A program made the translations under genes and the position numbers. DNA of 26,642 nucleotides, from NCBI RefSeq assembly GCF_900314615.1, contig NZ_OMWA01000032.1, forward strand, positions 1 to 26,642. Direction: 5' to 3'. The notes beneath the pieces were generated by a model. The model made no database searches and was not told the DNA's origin. It saw only the letters and a list, made by a program, of their open reading frames with translations. Below, piece after piece: positions 1 through 7,819 of this stretch. Position 1 is the stretch's first letter; every line of letters begins with the position of its first letter. Source of the DNA: an uncultured Methanobrevibacter sp. Lineage in GTDB: Archaea; Methanobacteriota; Methanobacteria; Methanobacteriales; Methanobacteriaceae.

Positions 1-3000
1 AATCATCTGAATTGACGCCCATTTCAATTAACTTTTCACCTATTTTATTTGCCACATAAGCGGATTCGGCATAACTGTAAGCTCTATCCTCCATGGATAT
101 AAGCTTATTGTTTGGATTTTTCGCCAGATTATCATTGAATGCATCTAAAACATCCCCGTATTCCAGATTATGCTCTGTCTGATTATATAAATCCAATAGT
201 TCAATATCATCTTCAGAGGTATAGTTTATGTCTTTTAACTCTTTAACATCAGTTATTTCATGCAATATTAACTTGAATGATTCAACAAAATGTTTGACGA
301 AACTTTCTGAGTATAACTCTGAATATAAAAGCCTTACAGTGAATCTGTTGTCATTGTTAAAAATGAAAAATGATAAATCAGCAACCAAATCGTGGTCCAG
401 CTCAGAAATGTTATAATTATAATCATTATTGATTACGTTGCTGAAAAGATTATGGGAGTACTGGAAGAATATATTTGAATTTAAATCATATTCCTTGGCT
501 AAAACACGGAAAGGATACAAATCATACTTCATTACAGAATTAATTAAACCTGATGAATATCTGAAAAATGAATCAGTGTCCTGATTTCTGCAGTCCATAA
601 GAACAGGCAGTGTTTTAACAAACATTCCTACAGACTCGGACAGGTCAATATGGCCTCTGCCGTCCTCAACAAGATTGAAGAGAACTTTTTCAGAGCCTGC
701 AAATCTGGATAACGTGTATGCAAAGACACTGGCGAAAAACTGATTGTATGTTAGTGAGTGATTTTGCATAAACTCTTTTAAGGATTCCACATCAATATCA
801 AAAGTGTCAATAAATTCGGACTCGCTTTTTTCAGTTTTCTTTGAAGGCAGCAGTTCATAAACTTCATCTCTATCTGCCAGCATTTCGTCAAAGAATTTCT
901 GAGCATTGTCCATATAGATTAAATCTAAGGATTCTTCAAATGATGTTTGTCTTAAAATTCCATTATCGGTGTTGAATTCATCGCCGTTTAAAAAGGATGT
1001 AAACTTGTCTAAAAGAACATTCAGTGAAGTACCGTCAAAAATCAAATGATGAAAATCAGCGCATAATATGACGGATTCGTTATCTTCTACAATTAAAAAT
1101 CGGGATAGTGTTTTGTCAGTATCAAACGCTTTTACAAAAGAATCCATATCCTTTATAGATCCTTTTCTAATCTCGGGATTTGCATCAAATGCCAAGGATA
1201 AAACGTCTCTATTTACAACACGGGCTTTCAAAACAGGAAACGCTTCAAATAATTTTATTAATGCATTTTTAATTTCACCGGCGGAATATCTGTTTTTGAA
1301 AGCTATTTTAAACGGATTGTTATATGCCGTACCCATAGAGTTAATGTTTTCATCAAGATAAACGTTTAACTGTGATTCAGACAGCGGACATGACTCATCA
1401 AAGGAATATTTGTCTTCATCATAAGATGTGTGAACACCTAAATTGAATTTAATGTTATCTGAAATCTCCTGAGGTGTGGAAAGTGCAATCAGTTCATTTG
1501 AAGAGAAATGAATGGCGAATTTTTCTTTCAATAACAGCTGCAGTTTCATTGCAGATAATGAATTTCCTCCCATGGAAACAAAATCATCGTCAATTAAAAC
1601 ATAATCAGCATTTAAAACTTCCTTAAAAGCGTCAACTACAGATGCGAGAATTTCATCTGCAATTTCTATATCCTCATGATTTAAAACTGTTTTTAATGCA
1701 GATTTATCAATTTTTCCGTTGAGATTTAAAGGAATTTTGTCTAATTTAATAAAAAGAGACGGAAGCATATAGTAAGGCAGTTCATTTTTAAGTTCCTCTT
1801 TCAGCTTTTCGATATCAAAATCATCTTCTGAGGTATAATATGCGATTAAATTATCCTTTTCCACATCAATATAAACGTCGGTAATTTCATCAAAGTTATC
1901 TATAACATTTAATATTTCACCATATTCAATACGAAAACCTCTAACGGACAGCTGGTCATCTTCACGGCCTATAATTTCAATTTCACCGTCAAAGTTATAA
2001 AATCCGATATCTCCTGTACGATACATTATTTCATTGTCTTTGCATGTGGAATAGGGGTTGGCTACAAAAACCTCTTTGGTCATCTCAGGATCATTTACAT
2101 ATCCCGGACTTATATATTTGCTTGAAACGCATATTTCACCCGGAACTCCAATTGGCATCTGCCTATTGTTTTTATCAAGAATATAAACCCAGGTATTGCT
2201 TACCGGCCGGCCAATCGGCACTCTGTCCGGTTTAATATCATTCAGATTATAGACTTTTGTAACACCAAAAACAATTTCGGTAGTTCCGTAAAAGTTAATT
2301 ATCTGTGTGTGGGTATCTTTTTTAGTCAGTTCATTTAATTTTGCACCTGCAAAAACAAGATAATCCAGATTTATATCCTCATTTTCAAAAATAGGAATGC
2401 CTACACTTGGCGGTAAAAATATATTGTTCATATGAGTTTCTTTAAGGGTTTTTACCAGAGCTAAGCTGTCTTTCTGTTCTTTTTCATTGAATATTCTGCA
2501 GCATCCGCCCATGAAAAATGTTACGTAAACCAGGCATGATGCAATAAAACTGAAACTGAGATAACAGCCTGAAACATCACCATATGAGAAATTAAAGGTG
2601 TTTTTAAATGAAACGCATAATCCCGGATACTGACTGTTTTTAATCATTACTCCTTTGGGAATGCCTGTAGTTCCTGATGTAAATGCGATGAAAAACAAGT
2701 CTTCTGCGTCACATGTGATTTTTAAATCAACATCATCATCGTCATTTAACTCTTCAATGCAGATTGTATCTATTTTAAAATCATACAAATCCTTAAATTC
2801 TTCAGTGGTAATGATATAATCTGCATCGGCAATTTCAAGCATATGTTTTATGCGTTTGAGTGGATATATAGGGTCGACTGGAATAAATGCCGCTCCAATT
2901 TTATTTAAGGATATGGCAAGTTGCGGAAAGTGATAATTGCGGGGAAGAATTAAAGCAACACGGCTTCCCTTGCAAATATTGTAGTTTTCTTTTAAATCAT

Positions 3001-4252
3001 ATGCAATGGAATTGGTGGATTTTTCAAGCTCTCCGTAAGAAATTTGAGTGTCACCGTCATCTACAGCCATGGCTTCGGGATTGTTCAGTGCATGTTTTCG
3101 AAAGATTACTGAGAAAAAATCTTCATCATTGACATCAGCAGTCATTCCCCTGCAGTAATCTGAAAGCAGTGTTTTTTCTTCATCTGAGAGAACATCAATC
3201 TCAGATAATGGCTTATCATGTGAATTTAAAACTTCATTGATCAGTGATTCAATATTTTTTACCATATGCTCGATGTAAATGTCTGAAAAGAGATCAGCGT
3301 TATAAACGAGTTTAATGGAATTTTCATAAATGTTCAATGTTAAAGCTGAACCGTCGCCGTTGTAAACTTCAATATTTTCATTAAAATTGCTGAAGTCATA
3401 AACAGAATAGTAGACATCTTCATCCAGATAATTGTCCGTATTAACTTTAGTGTGACTTAAAGCATTGTTAAAAGACAAATTGAATTCATCTAGAAGCTCA
3501 TCGAAGGAAAACTCATTGTCTGTGTGTATTTTCAATATGATATTTTTATCAAATATGTCTGAGCCGGATTTGCTGCGGGGATTGACAGTTTTAATAAAAC
3601 ATCCTTCAAGTCTGTCCACGTAAGAGAGATACAGTGAAAATATGCTTGCGTAAAAATCAAATACCGAACATTCATGACTGTCAGTATAAGAAATTACTGA
3701 ATCTTCTGGGATAGTGATAATCCTGCTTTTATAATTGCTTTTGTTTAATTTGTAGAATTTAAGATAACTGCTTGAATCAGTAATCTGCTTCTGCCAGTAA
3801 TGTGAATCATTATCAAAATCAGGGGAATTTAAATAATCATTAATAGAACTATAATAGGAATTCAAATCATTGTATTTGTGAGATTTATTCTGTTTATAAA
3901 ATAACTGATAAAAATCATTTATTGATGTATAGTCAAATATTAATGATGAAATATTTGCTAAAAGTGTTAATTTTTTATTATTTTTTAAAACCAGGAACTT
4001 ATAGAGAGGAATATCGATAACATTGTAAAATGCAGAACTGAAAAATGAAGATTTAATATTTTCAACTGCTTTATTTTCCAAACCGGAAACGTCAGTTATC
4101 TCATAATCAATTTCCTCATCACTATTATATGCATTAAAATTTTCATCAAATTTCCAGTTTAAAAAACTTTTAGAACTTTTTAAAACATCGTCAAGTGAAG
4201 AAAATTCATATTCATCAAAATTTAATAAAAATTTAATATCACAATATTCCAT
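1..4252 (-). CDS. Non-ribosomal peptide synthetase, N-terminal part (C-A-PCP-C-A...), truncated by window edge
   Basis: One uninterrupted minus-strand frame of 1417 codons starts at ATG 4252-4250 after a GGGG ribosome site and is open at base 1. It would assemble a peptide on a carrier-protein thiol in the cytoplasm. Order seen: degenerate condensation (C) domain, residues 1 to about 370; adenylation (A) domain, about 375-870, with A3 motif TSGTTGIPKG at 525-534, YRTGD, and LNGKIDK near 845; peptidyl carrier domain with MGGNS, phosphopantetheine Ser898; second C domain, about 950-1370, with intact HHLIFDG at 1068-1074; start of a second A domain from about 1375. The first C domain has SSLIFDY (102-108) where HHxxxDG belongs and is about 40 residues short at its N-terminus. 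The first A domain has Ile570 where Asp of the A4 FDxS motif usually sits. The product is unknown. The NRPS assignment is secure; the remaining modules lie outside. Confidence 0.96.
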   Translation of the reverse strand, partial: MEYCDIKFLLNFDEYEFSSLDDVLKSSKSFLNWKFDENFNAYNSDEEIDYEITDVSGLENKAVENIKSSFFSSAFYNVIDIPLYKFLVLKNNKKLTLLANISSLIFDYTSINDFYQLFYKQNKSHKYNDLNSYYSSINDYLNSPDFDNDSHYWQKQITDSSSYLKFYKLNKSNYKSRIITIPEDSVISYTDSHECSVFDFYASIFSLYLSYVDRLEGCFIKTVNPRSKSGSDIFDKNIILKIHTDNEFSFDELLDEFNLSFNNALSHTKVNTDNYLDEDVYYSVYDFSNFNENIEVYNGDGSALTLNIYENSIKLVYNADLFSDIYIEHMVKNIESLINEVLNSHDKPLSEIDVLSDEEKTLLSDYCRGMTADVNDEDFFSVIFRKHALNNPEAMAVDDGDTQISYGELEKSTNSIAYDLKENYNICKGSRVALILPRNYHFPQLAISLNKIGAAFIPVDPIYPLKRIKHMLEIADADYIITTEEFKDLYDFKIDTICIEELNDDDDVDLKITCDAEDLFFIAFTSGTTGIPKGVMIKNSQYPGLCVSFKNTFNFSYGDVSGCYLSFSFIASCLVYVTFFMGGCCRIFNEKEQKDSLALVKTLKETHMNNIFLPPSVGIPIFENEDINLDYLVFAGAKLNELTKKDTHTQIINFYGTTEIVFGVTKVYNLNDIKPDRVPIGRPVSNTWVYILDKNNRQMPIGVPGEICVSSKYISPGYVNDPEMTKEVFVANPYSTCKDNEIMYRTGDIGFYNFDGEIEIIGREDDQLSVRGFRIEYGEILNVIDNFDEITDVYIDVEKDNLIAYYTSEDDFDIEKLKEELKNELPYYMLPSLFIKLDKIPLNLNGKIDKSALKTVLNHEDIEIADEILASVVDAFKEVLNADYVLIDDDFVSMGGNSLSAMKLQLLLKEKFAIHFSSNELIALSTPQEISDNIKFNLGVHTSYDEDKYSFDESCPLSESQLNVYLDENINSMGTAYNNPFKIAFKNRYSAGEIKNALIKLFEAFPVLKARVVNRDVLSLAFDANPEIRKGSIKDMDSFVKAFDTDKTLSRFLIVEDNESVILCADFHHLIFDGTSLNVLLDKFTSFLNGDEFNTDNGILRQTSFEESLDLIYMDNAQKFFDEMLADRDEVYELLPSKKTEKSESEFIDTFDIDVESLKEFMQNHSLTYNQFFASVFAYTLSRFAGSEKVLFNLVEDGRGHIDLSESVGMFVKTLPVLMDCRNQDTDSFFRYSSGLINSVMKYDLYPFRVLAKEYDLNSNIFFQYSHNLFSNVINNDYNYNISELDHDLVADLSFFIFNNDNRFTVRLLYSELYSESFVKHFVESFKLILHEITDVKELKDINYTSEDDIELLDLYNQTEHNLEYGDVLDAFNDNLAKNPNNKLISMEDRAYSYAESAYVANKIGEKLIEMGVNSDD

Positions 4253-4309
4253 TAAAAATTCCCCACTAATAACAAACGATTTTTTGAATAATAAATATTT
4301 TAAATTTTA

Positions 4310-4331
4310 CAATACTTATAAAAAAGTATTG
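4310..4331 (-). promoter_or_regulatory. Dyad over the TATA box of the NRPS promoter
   Basis: Perfect 8-bp inverted repeat: CAATACTT at 4310-4317 and AAGTATTG at 4324-4331, separated by six bases. On the minus strand the centre reads TTTTTATAAG, a good archaeal TATA box. It lies about 65 bases upstream of the NRPS start codon, leaving room for a roughly 40-base leader with the GGGG ribosome site. A repressor bound here would block TBP. The operator role is inferred. Confidence 0.5.
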
Positions 4332-4484
4332 CAATGCTATAAACTGTTCATATTTATATAAAATCATATATTTATAATCATTCATGAAACTTAATTTTTA
4401 CATTATTCTAGGGTTTTTCATAGTGAGGTTTAAAAAATTTCTTCAGGTAAATTTTACTTGTAAAACAGGTCAAAAACCATAATG

Positions 4485-4492
4485 TTTATATA
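4485..4492 (+). promoter_or_regulatory. TATA box for the leader and gene at 4755
   Basis: TTTATATA preceded by an A-rich BRE-like stretch (AAAAACC, 4471-4477). No other strong TATA lies between here and 4755. The predicted start site is about 25 bases downstream. Confidence 0.45.
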
Positions 4493-4616
4493 GTAGTAAA
4501 ATCATAATATTAAGTAGACGACAAAAATTTAAGATATAATTTAACCACGCCATTAATATTGATGTAACTTGACTCTATACGAAATCTTTCTAAAAATATT
4601 GAAGGAGTTGATAATA

Positions 4617-4664
4617 ATGCCACAAGTGAAAAAAACTACTGCACGGAGCGTAGTATTCTTTTAA
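4617..4664 (+). CDS. Possible 15-residue leader peptide
   Basis: A short frame, MPQVKKTTARSVVFF, starts with ATG behind a strong ribosome site (GAAGGAG, 4601-4607). It ends nine bases before a hairpin (4673-4691) and 90 bases before the next gene. The good ribosome site and the hairpin suggest a translated leader that could tune expression of the gene at 4755. The peptide shows no run of one amino acid of the kind seen in classical attenuators. Chance occurrence is possible. Confidence 0.3.
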   Translation: MPQVKKTTARSVVFF

Positions 4665-4672
4665 ACTCATCC

Positions 4673-4691
4673 GGTTGTTCACCAAACAGCC
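4673..4691 (+). promoter_or_regulatory. Hairpin in the leader of the gene at 4755
   Basis: GGTTGTT (4673-4679) pairs with AACAGCC (4685-4691), seven pairs including one G-U, around a five-base loop. No T tract follows, so it is unlikely to be a plain terminator. It may be a leader-RNA element. Confidence 0.3.
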
Positions 4692-4754
4692 TGCCAAAAT
4701 TTTAGTACTCAGCCGTAAAGCTAAAAATAACTGTCATCATTTAGAGGAAAAAAT

Positions 4755-5282
4755 ATGGAAATTAGAAGAGATAATAATATTGATGTAAGAAAAACCGTCA
4801 CTAAAGCCGTAAACAACGATATGGAGTTTCATTTCTTTGTAGATGAACTCACTGAAAACAACTACATGCCAACTTATGCAGGATTTGCTGATGAAAAATA
4901 CACATTTGATGAAATTAACGATGAATTCTTTGATTTTATCAACCGGAAAATCGCAGAAAACGGAGTGTATTTAAGAATCTGCTATCTTACAGGTGAAATT
5001 TCAGGAGATGAAGCCCTATTTCAAATTGAAATTGCAGGTAAGTCTTTAACTTATAAAACATCTGATGTGGATGAGGTTCAGGTAGTTGAAATGGCAGACT
5101 ACGGTATAAAAATCACTGATTCAGAAATCATCCTTGGCACAACCGTTGACGGAGGATGCGGTCAGACTCCATACTTTGCTGAATTCGGATCCAAAAAAGG
5201 CAATGAAACCTATCTGTCAGTGGACAATCCATTAAATAAGTTTATAATCACTCTGATTAATGAATTTCTTGATAATTTTTAA
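4755..5282 (+). CDS. Hypothetical protein, 175 aa
   Basis: I do not recognise this protein. The start is supported by AGAGGA at 4743-4748, six bases before the ATG. The product is acidic, has no signal peptide or membrane segment, and is probably cytoplasmic. Residues 1-60 are rich in Asp, Glu and aromatics. A Gly-rich segment with GGCGQTP follows near residue 133. It heads a run of small plus-strand genes (5365, 5717, 5814), each with its own GAGGT-type ribosome site, which may be cotranscribed. No terminator is visible after it. The reading frame is confident because of length, base composition and ribosome site; function is unknown. Confidence 0.8.
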   Translation: MEIRRDNNIDVRKTVTKAVNNDMEFHFFVDELTENNYMPTYAGFADEKYTFDEINDEFFDFINRKIAENGVYLRICYLTGEISGDEALFQIEIAGKSLTYKTSDVDEVQVVEMADYGIKITDSEIILGTTVDGGCGQTPYFAEFGSKKGNETYLSVDNPLNKFIITLINEFLDNF

Positions 5283-5364
5283 AACAGGAGGTGGTAACGT
5301 TCATTTTTAAATTTTAATTTTTAAATGACTGTTAAAATTTTTTAAGTTAATCATCGAGGTTTAA

Positions 5365-5730
5365 ATGAGTTTGGATTTAGTTAAATACACAGAAGAGATT
5401 GTTGAGTTTATCAATGCAGAGACATTAAAAGCTATTGATTGGGGAATCCTTGATTTAAGTCATGTAAAAAACATGGAACTTAAACGTGTGCTCCTTTTTG
5501 TTGAAGAGGCTTTGACAATGGAGCTTGAGAAAAACTACCTTGAAAATGACACAGGCATTTTTCGGGTAAGTCTTAAAGAAAACCTGTGGGTATATGAGGA
5601 CAGCGAAGGAGTAATCGAATCCGATTGTCTTTTAAAGCTGAAAAAAGAGGTTATTAAAGAGAATAAAATCTGGTATGTATTTGACGAACTTTCATATGAA
5701 ATAATAGGAGGTAAATGTGTTAAACGTTAG
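5365..5730 (+). CDS. Hypothetical protein, 121 aa
   Basis: I do not recognise this protein. ATG 5365 follows GAGGT (5356-5360) with four bases between. The product is acidic and soluble, with no membrane segment or known motif that I can see. Its last codons overlap the start of the 28-residue membrane protein at 5717: the ribosome site AGGAGGT (5706-5712) for that small gene lies inside this frame. The overlap suggests translational coupling and therefore one operon. Confidence 0.78.
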   Translation: MSLDLVKYTEEIVEFINAETLKAIDWGILDLSHVKNMELKRVLLFVEEALTMELEKNYLENDTGIFRVSLKENLWVYEDSEGVIESDCLLKLKKEVIKENKIWYVFDELSYEIIGGKCVKR

Positions 5731-5803
5731 GGAATTGGTAAAATATGTATTTTTGGTAGGATATCTTTTGGTTTGCATTGTATTTGCAAACACTTTAATG
5801 TGA
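5717..5803 (+). CDS. Small single-TM protein, 28 aa
   Basis: The frame starts at GTG 5717 behind a near-consensus ribosome site, AGGAGGT at 5706-5712, and ends at TGA 5801-5803. After a short charged head (MLNVRELVK) it is one hydrophobic helix (YVFLVGYLLVCIVFANTLM), long enough to span the membrane. It overlaps the end of the 121-aa gene. Its stop codon overlaps the ribosome site (GAGGTG, 5802-5807) of the next gene, so the spacing is operon-like on both sides. An ATG at 5715 in another frame gives only two codons. The frame is too short for standard gene callers. Function is unknown; it could be a membrane tether or modulator for its neighbours. Confidence 0.6.
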   Translation: MLNVRELVKYVFLVGYLLVCIVFANTLM

Positions 5804-5813
5804 GGTGTATTGT

Positions 5814-6671
5814 ATGGTTAGTTGCCCAAATTGTGAAGAAAAGTCAAGAGACACTTTTAAATATTGCAGGAAATGCGGATCTGCGCTCAATGGAGAAGTT
5901 GTTGGAGATTTCAAAACAGACATGCTTAATGTATTCAGGCATGATGACGGATATATTTACGTCTTTGCCGTTAAAGGAAATCAGGAAGTCATAAAAGCCG
6001 ATACTTTAGAGGAGCTTGAAGAGAAAGTCCGTGATAAGAAATATCCGTGGGAGTTTAGAGACTGGAAAAACAGCATCACACATTCAAAGCCGGAAACCCA
6101 TCCGTCTCCCAAGTTCACCACCAGCTTTCTTAAGGCAAGCAGCTTAAAGGAGCCTGAAATCATTCCAACATCATCAACAAGGCAAAACGTCCAGAAGGAT
6201 GATGATGAAAGTTATGTTCCGGATTATGAAGTTTCACGTGTTGTTGAAACTTCAACTGACTTTTCCAATGTCAAAGCCAAAAGAAATCCCAACAGGGACT
6301 CAACAATTGCAGAAAGTGAAATATCAACCGAGTTCGGCATTAGGGGAGTATTCAGACACGACGGAAAATGGGCGTTTCGAACCGATGAAACCTCATATGC
6401 AATCCATGACGATACCCTTAAAGGCCTTAAATTAAAAGTTGAATCCAAAGGCTATGGCTGGCAGATTACAGACAGTGACCTTGCTGATGCATACTTTGAT
6501 GAAGAAAAGCTAAAATCCAGGTTGAATGATGAGAGAATCCTTAAGGAACGAGAAGAAAACGAGGAATTCTGGCAGGAAAAACAGAAACTGGTTAAGGAGT
6601 TTTCCAAAAAAAGACAGGAGGAAATCGAAAAGAAACTGACCGATAAGAACATGGACAATATGCTTAGATAA
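5814..6671 (+). CDS. Zinc-ribbon protein with a duplicated FRHDG domain and C-terminal coiled coil, 285 aa
   Basis: ATG 5814 is chosen because GAGGTG (5802-5807) lies six bases before it; a GTG at 5805 lies inside that site. Residues 4-21 form a zinc ribbon: CPNC, then CRKC. Two related segments of about 45 residues follow, one near residue 42 (VFRHDDGYIYVF...) and one near residue 177 (VFRHDGKWAF...). Each ends in a Leu/Lys-rich helix and a Trp-containing tail (YPWEF, YGWQI). They are separated by a low-complexity Ser/Pro linker. The last 60 residues are highly charged and probably form a coiled coil. No membrane segment is present. I cannot assign a function; a nucleic-acid or protein-binding adaptor would fit. 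It is the last gene before the inverted repeat at 6689. Confidence 0.82.
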   Translation: MVSCPNCEEKSRDTFKYCRKCGSALNGEVVGDFKTDMLNVFRHDDGYIYVFAVKGNQEVIKADTLEELEEKVRDKKYPWEFRDWKNSITHSKPETHPSPKFTTSFLKASSLKEPEIIPTSSTRQNVQKDDDESYVPDYEVSRVVETSTDFSNVKAKRNPNRDSTIAESEISTEFGIRGVFRHDGKWAFRTDETSYAIHDDTLKGLKLKVESKGYGWQITDSDLADAYFDEEKLKSRLNDERILKEREENEEFWQEKQKLVKEFSKKRQEEIEKKLTDKNMDNMLR

Positions 6672-6688
6672 TCACTCTGACATCCGTT

Positions 6689-6745
6689 GGCTGCAAGTTT
6701 TTTTTTAGTTTTTTCATTTTCACTTAGCTTATTTTTCTTGCAGCC
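6689..6745 (+). terminator. Inverted repeat with T-rich loop, likely terminator region
   Basis: GGCTGCAAG (6689-6697) is repeated in inverse at 6737-6745 (CTTGCAGCC), nine perfect pairs. The 39-base spacer contains a run of nine T and further T-rich sequence. It lies 17 bases after the zinc-ribbon gene. The T tract alone could terminate archaeal transcription; the long-range stem may serve both sides. Confidence 0.45.
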
Positions 6746-6799
6746 GGCAGTAATATTAATTCAACAAAATCTTTTTATCTATTTTTGATTAATATATTT

Positions 6800-7819
6800 A
6801 TGATGAATCCGCTTAACATTCCCGATGATTATCTGATTTCAGATAACGAAGACAAAATAACATATAGCTTTAATCTGACAATAGTGACTGGTGAAGATAA
6901 GGTTAAATTCTGCATTAATGACTGCGAAACTTCTTTTATGAATCCTGATGACAGATTTATCCGTCGTATTCAATTTGAAAATCTCAATTTCTGCTTTCTG
7001 GCACAACACATTGAACATGAAATCAGAATCAAAAACATTTTAGATGATGCAGTAAGCTATTTGGGTCATGAAAAATACTCAAAGGCCATAGCTCTTCTCG
7101 ATGATGTAATATACTATGATTCAGATTATGCTGAGGCAATACTGTATAAATCAAAGGCATTCTATGGTCAGGGACATTTTGTAAAATCCCTCAGGCACTA
7201 TAAAAAAGCCGTTAAAGCAGACGGATCTCTAAAAGACATTGAATATCACAAACTGCTTTTGAAAAAGTCTTCACAGGAAAGGGACAATTTCCCGAAAATC
7301 AAAAGAAATATCTATGCGGGAGATGAGTATTTTGCAAAAGGAGAGTTTAAAAAAGCATTGGAGTCCTATGACAAGGCACTGGTCAATCCGACCAAATTCA
7401 AGGATAAGATTCTCTCAAAATTGTTGAATAAAAAGGCAACTGCTCTTCTAAAACTGGAAAAACGTGAAGATGCACTTGAGTGCTTTAAGAGGTCTTTTAA
7501 AATAAACAGAAATGACTATGCCAACTTTAACATCGGCATTTTGGAATATGAACTGAATGGATGTGTACCTGATGAGTTCAAAAAGCCATTGAAAATATCA
7601 AAAAGCCAGCTGATTAAAAAGGCATCTGTCCTCAATCAGGCCGGTGAATTCAGTCTTGCTTTAACATGCCTTGATGAGTATTTTGAAAATCAGTTTTTTG
7701 TGGATGAGATATATATCAAAGCATTGAAATTGAGATTATCTCTTCTAAAAGCTTTAGAAATGGATACTGATGATTGTGAACGGTTAATTTTTTCTTTAAA
7801 TAAATATTTTAATAGATGA
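6800..7819 (+). CDS. TPR-repeat protein, 339 aa
   Basis: The likely start is ATG 6800 (or 6803). There is no ribosome site, but a TATA-like TTTTTATC lies about 25 bases upstream, so the message may be leaderless; an in-frame TTG lies at 6785. Residues 1-75 form a unique N-terminal part. At least three or four tetratricopeptide helix pairs follow, for example the one ending SKAIALLDDVIYYDSDYAEA, then KALESYDKALVNP and EDALECFKRSFKINRND, and a further weak unit near residue 275. TPR arrays scaffold protein complexes, so this is probably a cytoplasmic adaptor. No catalytic motif or membrane segment is seen. It stands alone between two non-coding stretches. The partner is unknown. Confidence 0.85.
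   Translation: MMNPLNIPDDYLISDNEDKITYSFNLTIVTGEDKVKFCINDCETSFMNPDDRFIRRIQFENLNFCFLAQHIEHEIRIKNILDDAVSYLGHEKYSKAIALLDDVIYYDSDYAEAILYKSKAFYGQGHFVKSLRHYKKAVKADGSLKDIEYHKLLLKKSSQERDNFPKIKRNIYAGDEYFAKGEFKKALESYDKALVNPTKFKDKILSKLLNKKATALLKLEKREDALECFKRSFKINRNDYANFNIGILEYELNGCVPDEFKKPLKISKSQLIKKASVLNQAGEFSLALTCLDEYFENQFFVDEIYIKALKLRLSLLKALEMDTDDCERLIFSLNKYFNR

Larger units (their letters stand above)
4253..4754. other. Intergenic region with two divergent promoters and a long plus-strand leader
   Basis: This 502-base stretch holds the NRPS promoter at its left side (dyad 4310-4331) and, on the plus strand, a TATA box (TTTATATA, 4485-4492) preceded by A-rich sequence. That predicts transcription from about 4515 and therefore a leader of about 240 bases before the gene at 4755. 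The leader contains a 15-codon reading frame (4617-4664) and a hairpin (4673-4691). No longer coding frame or known RNA family is visible to me. Confidence 0.5.

Noticed and set aside
228..3132. Several plus-strand open frames of 60-97 codons
   Set aside because: They are shadows of the minus-strand NRPS, whose frame stays open and carries ordered family motifs throughout.
5773..5994. Plus-strand frame of 73 codons overlapping the zinc-ribbon gene
   Set aside because: The competing frame at 5814 has a proper ribosome site, a zinc ribbon and a long continuation; this one has none.
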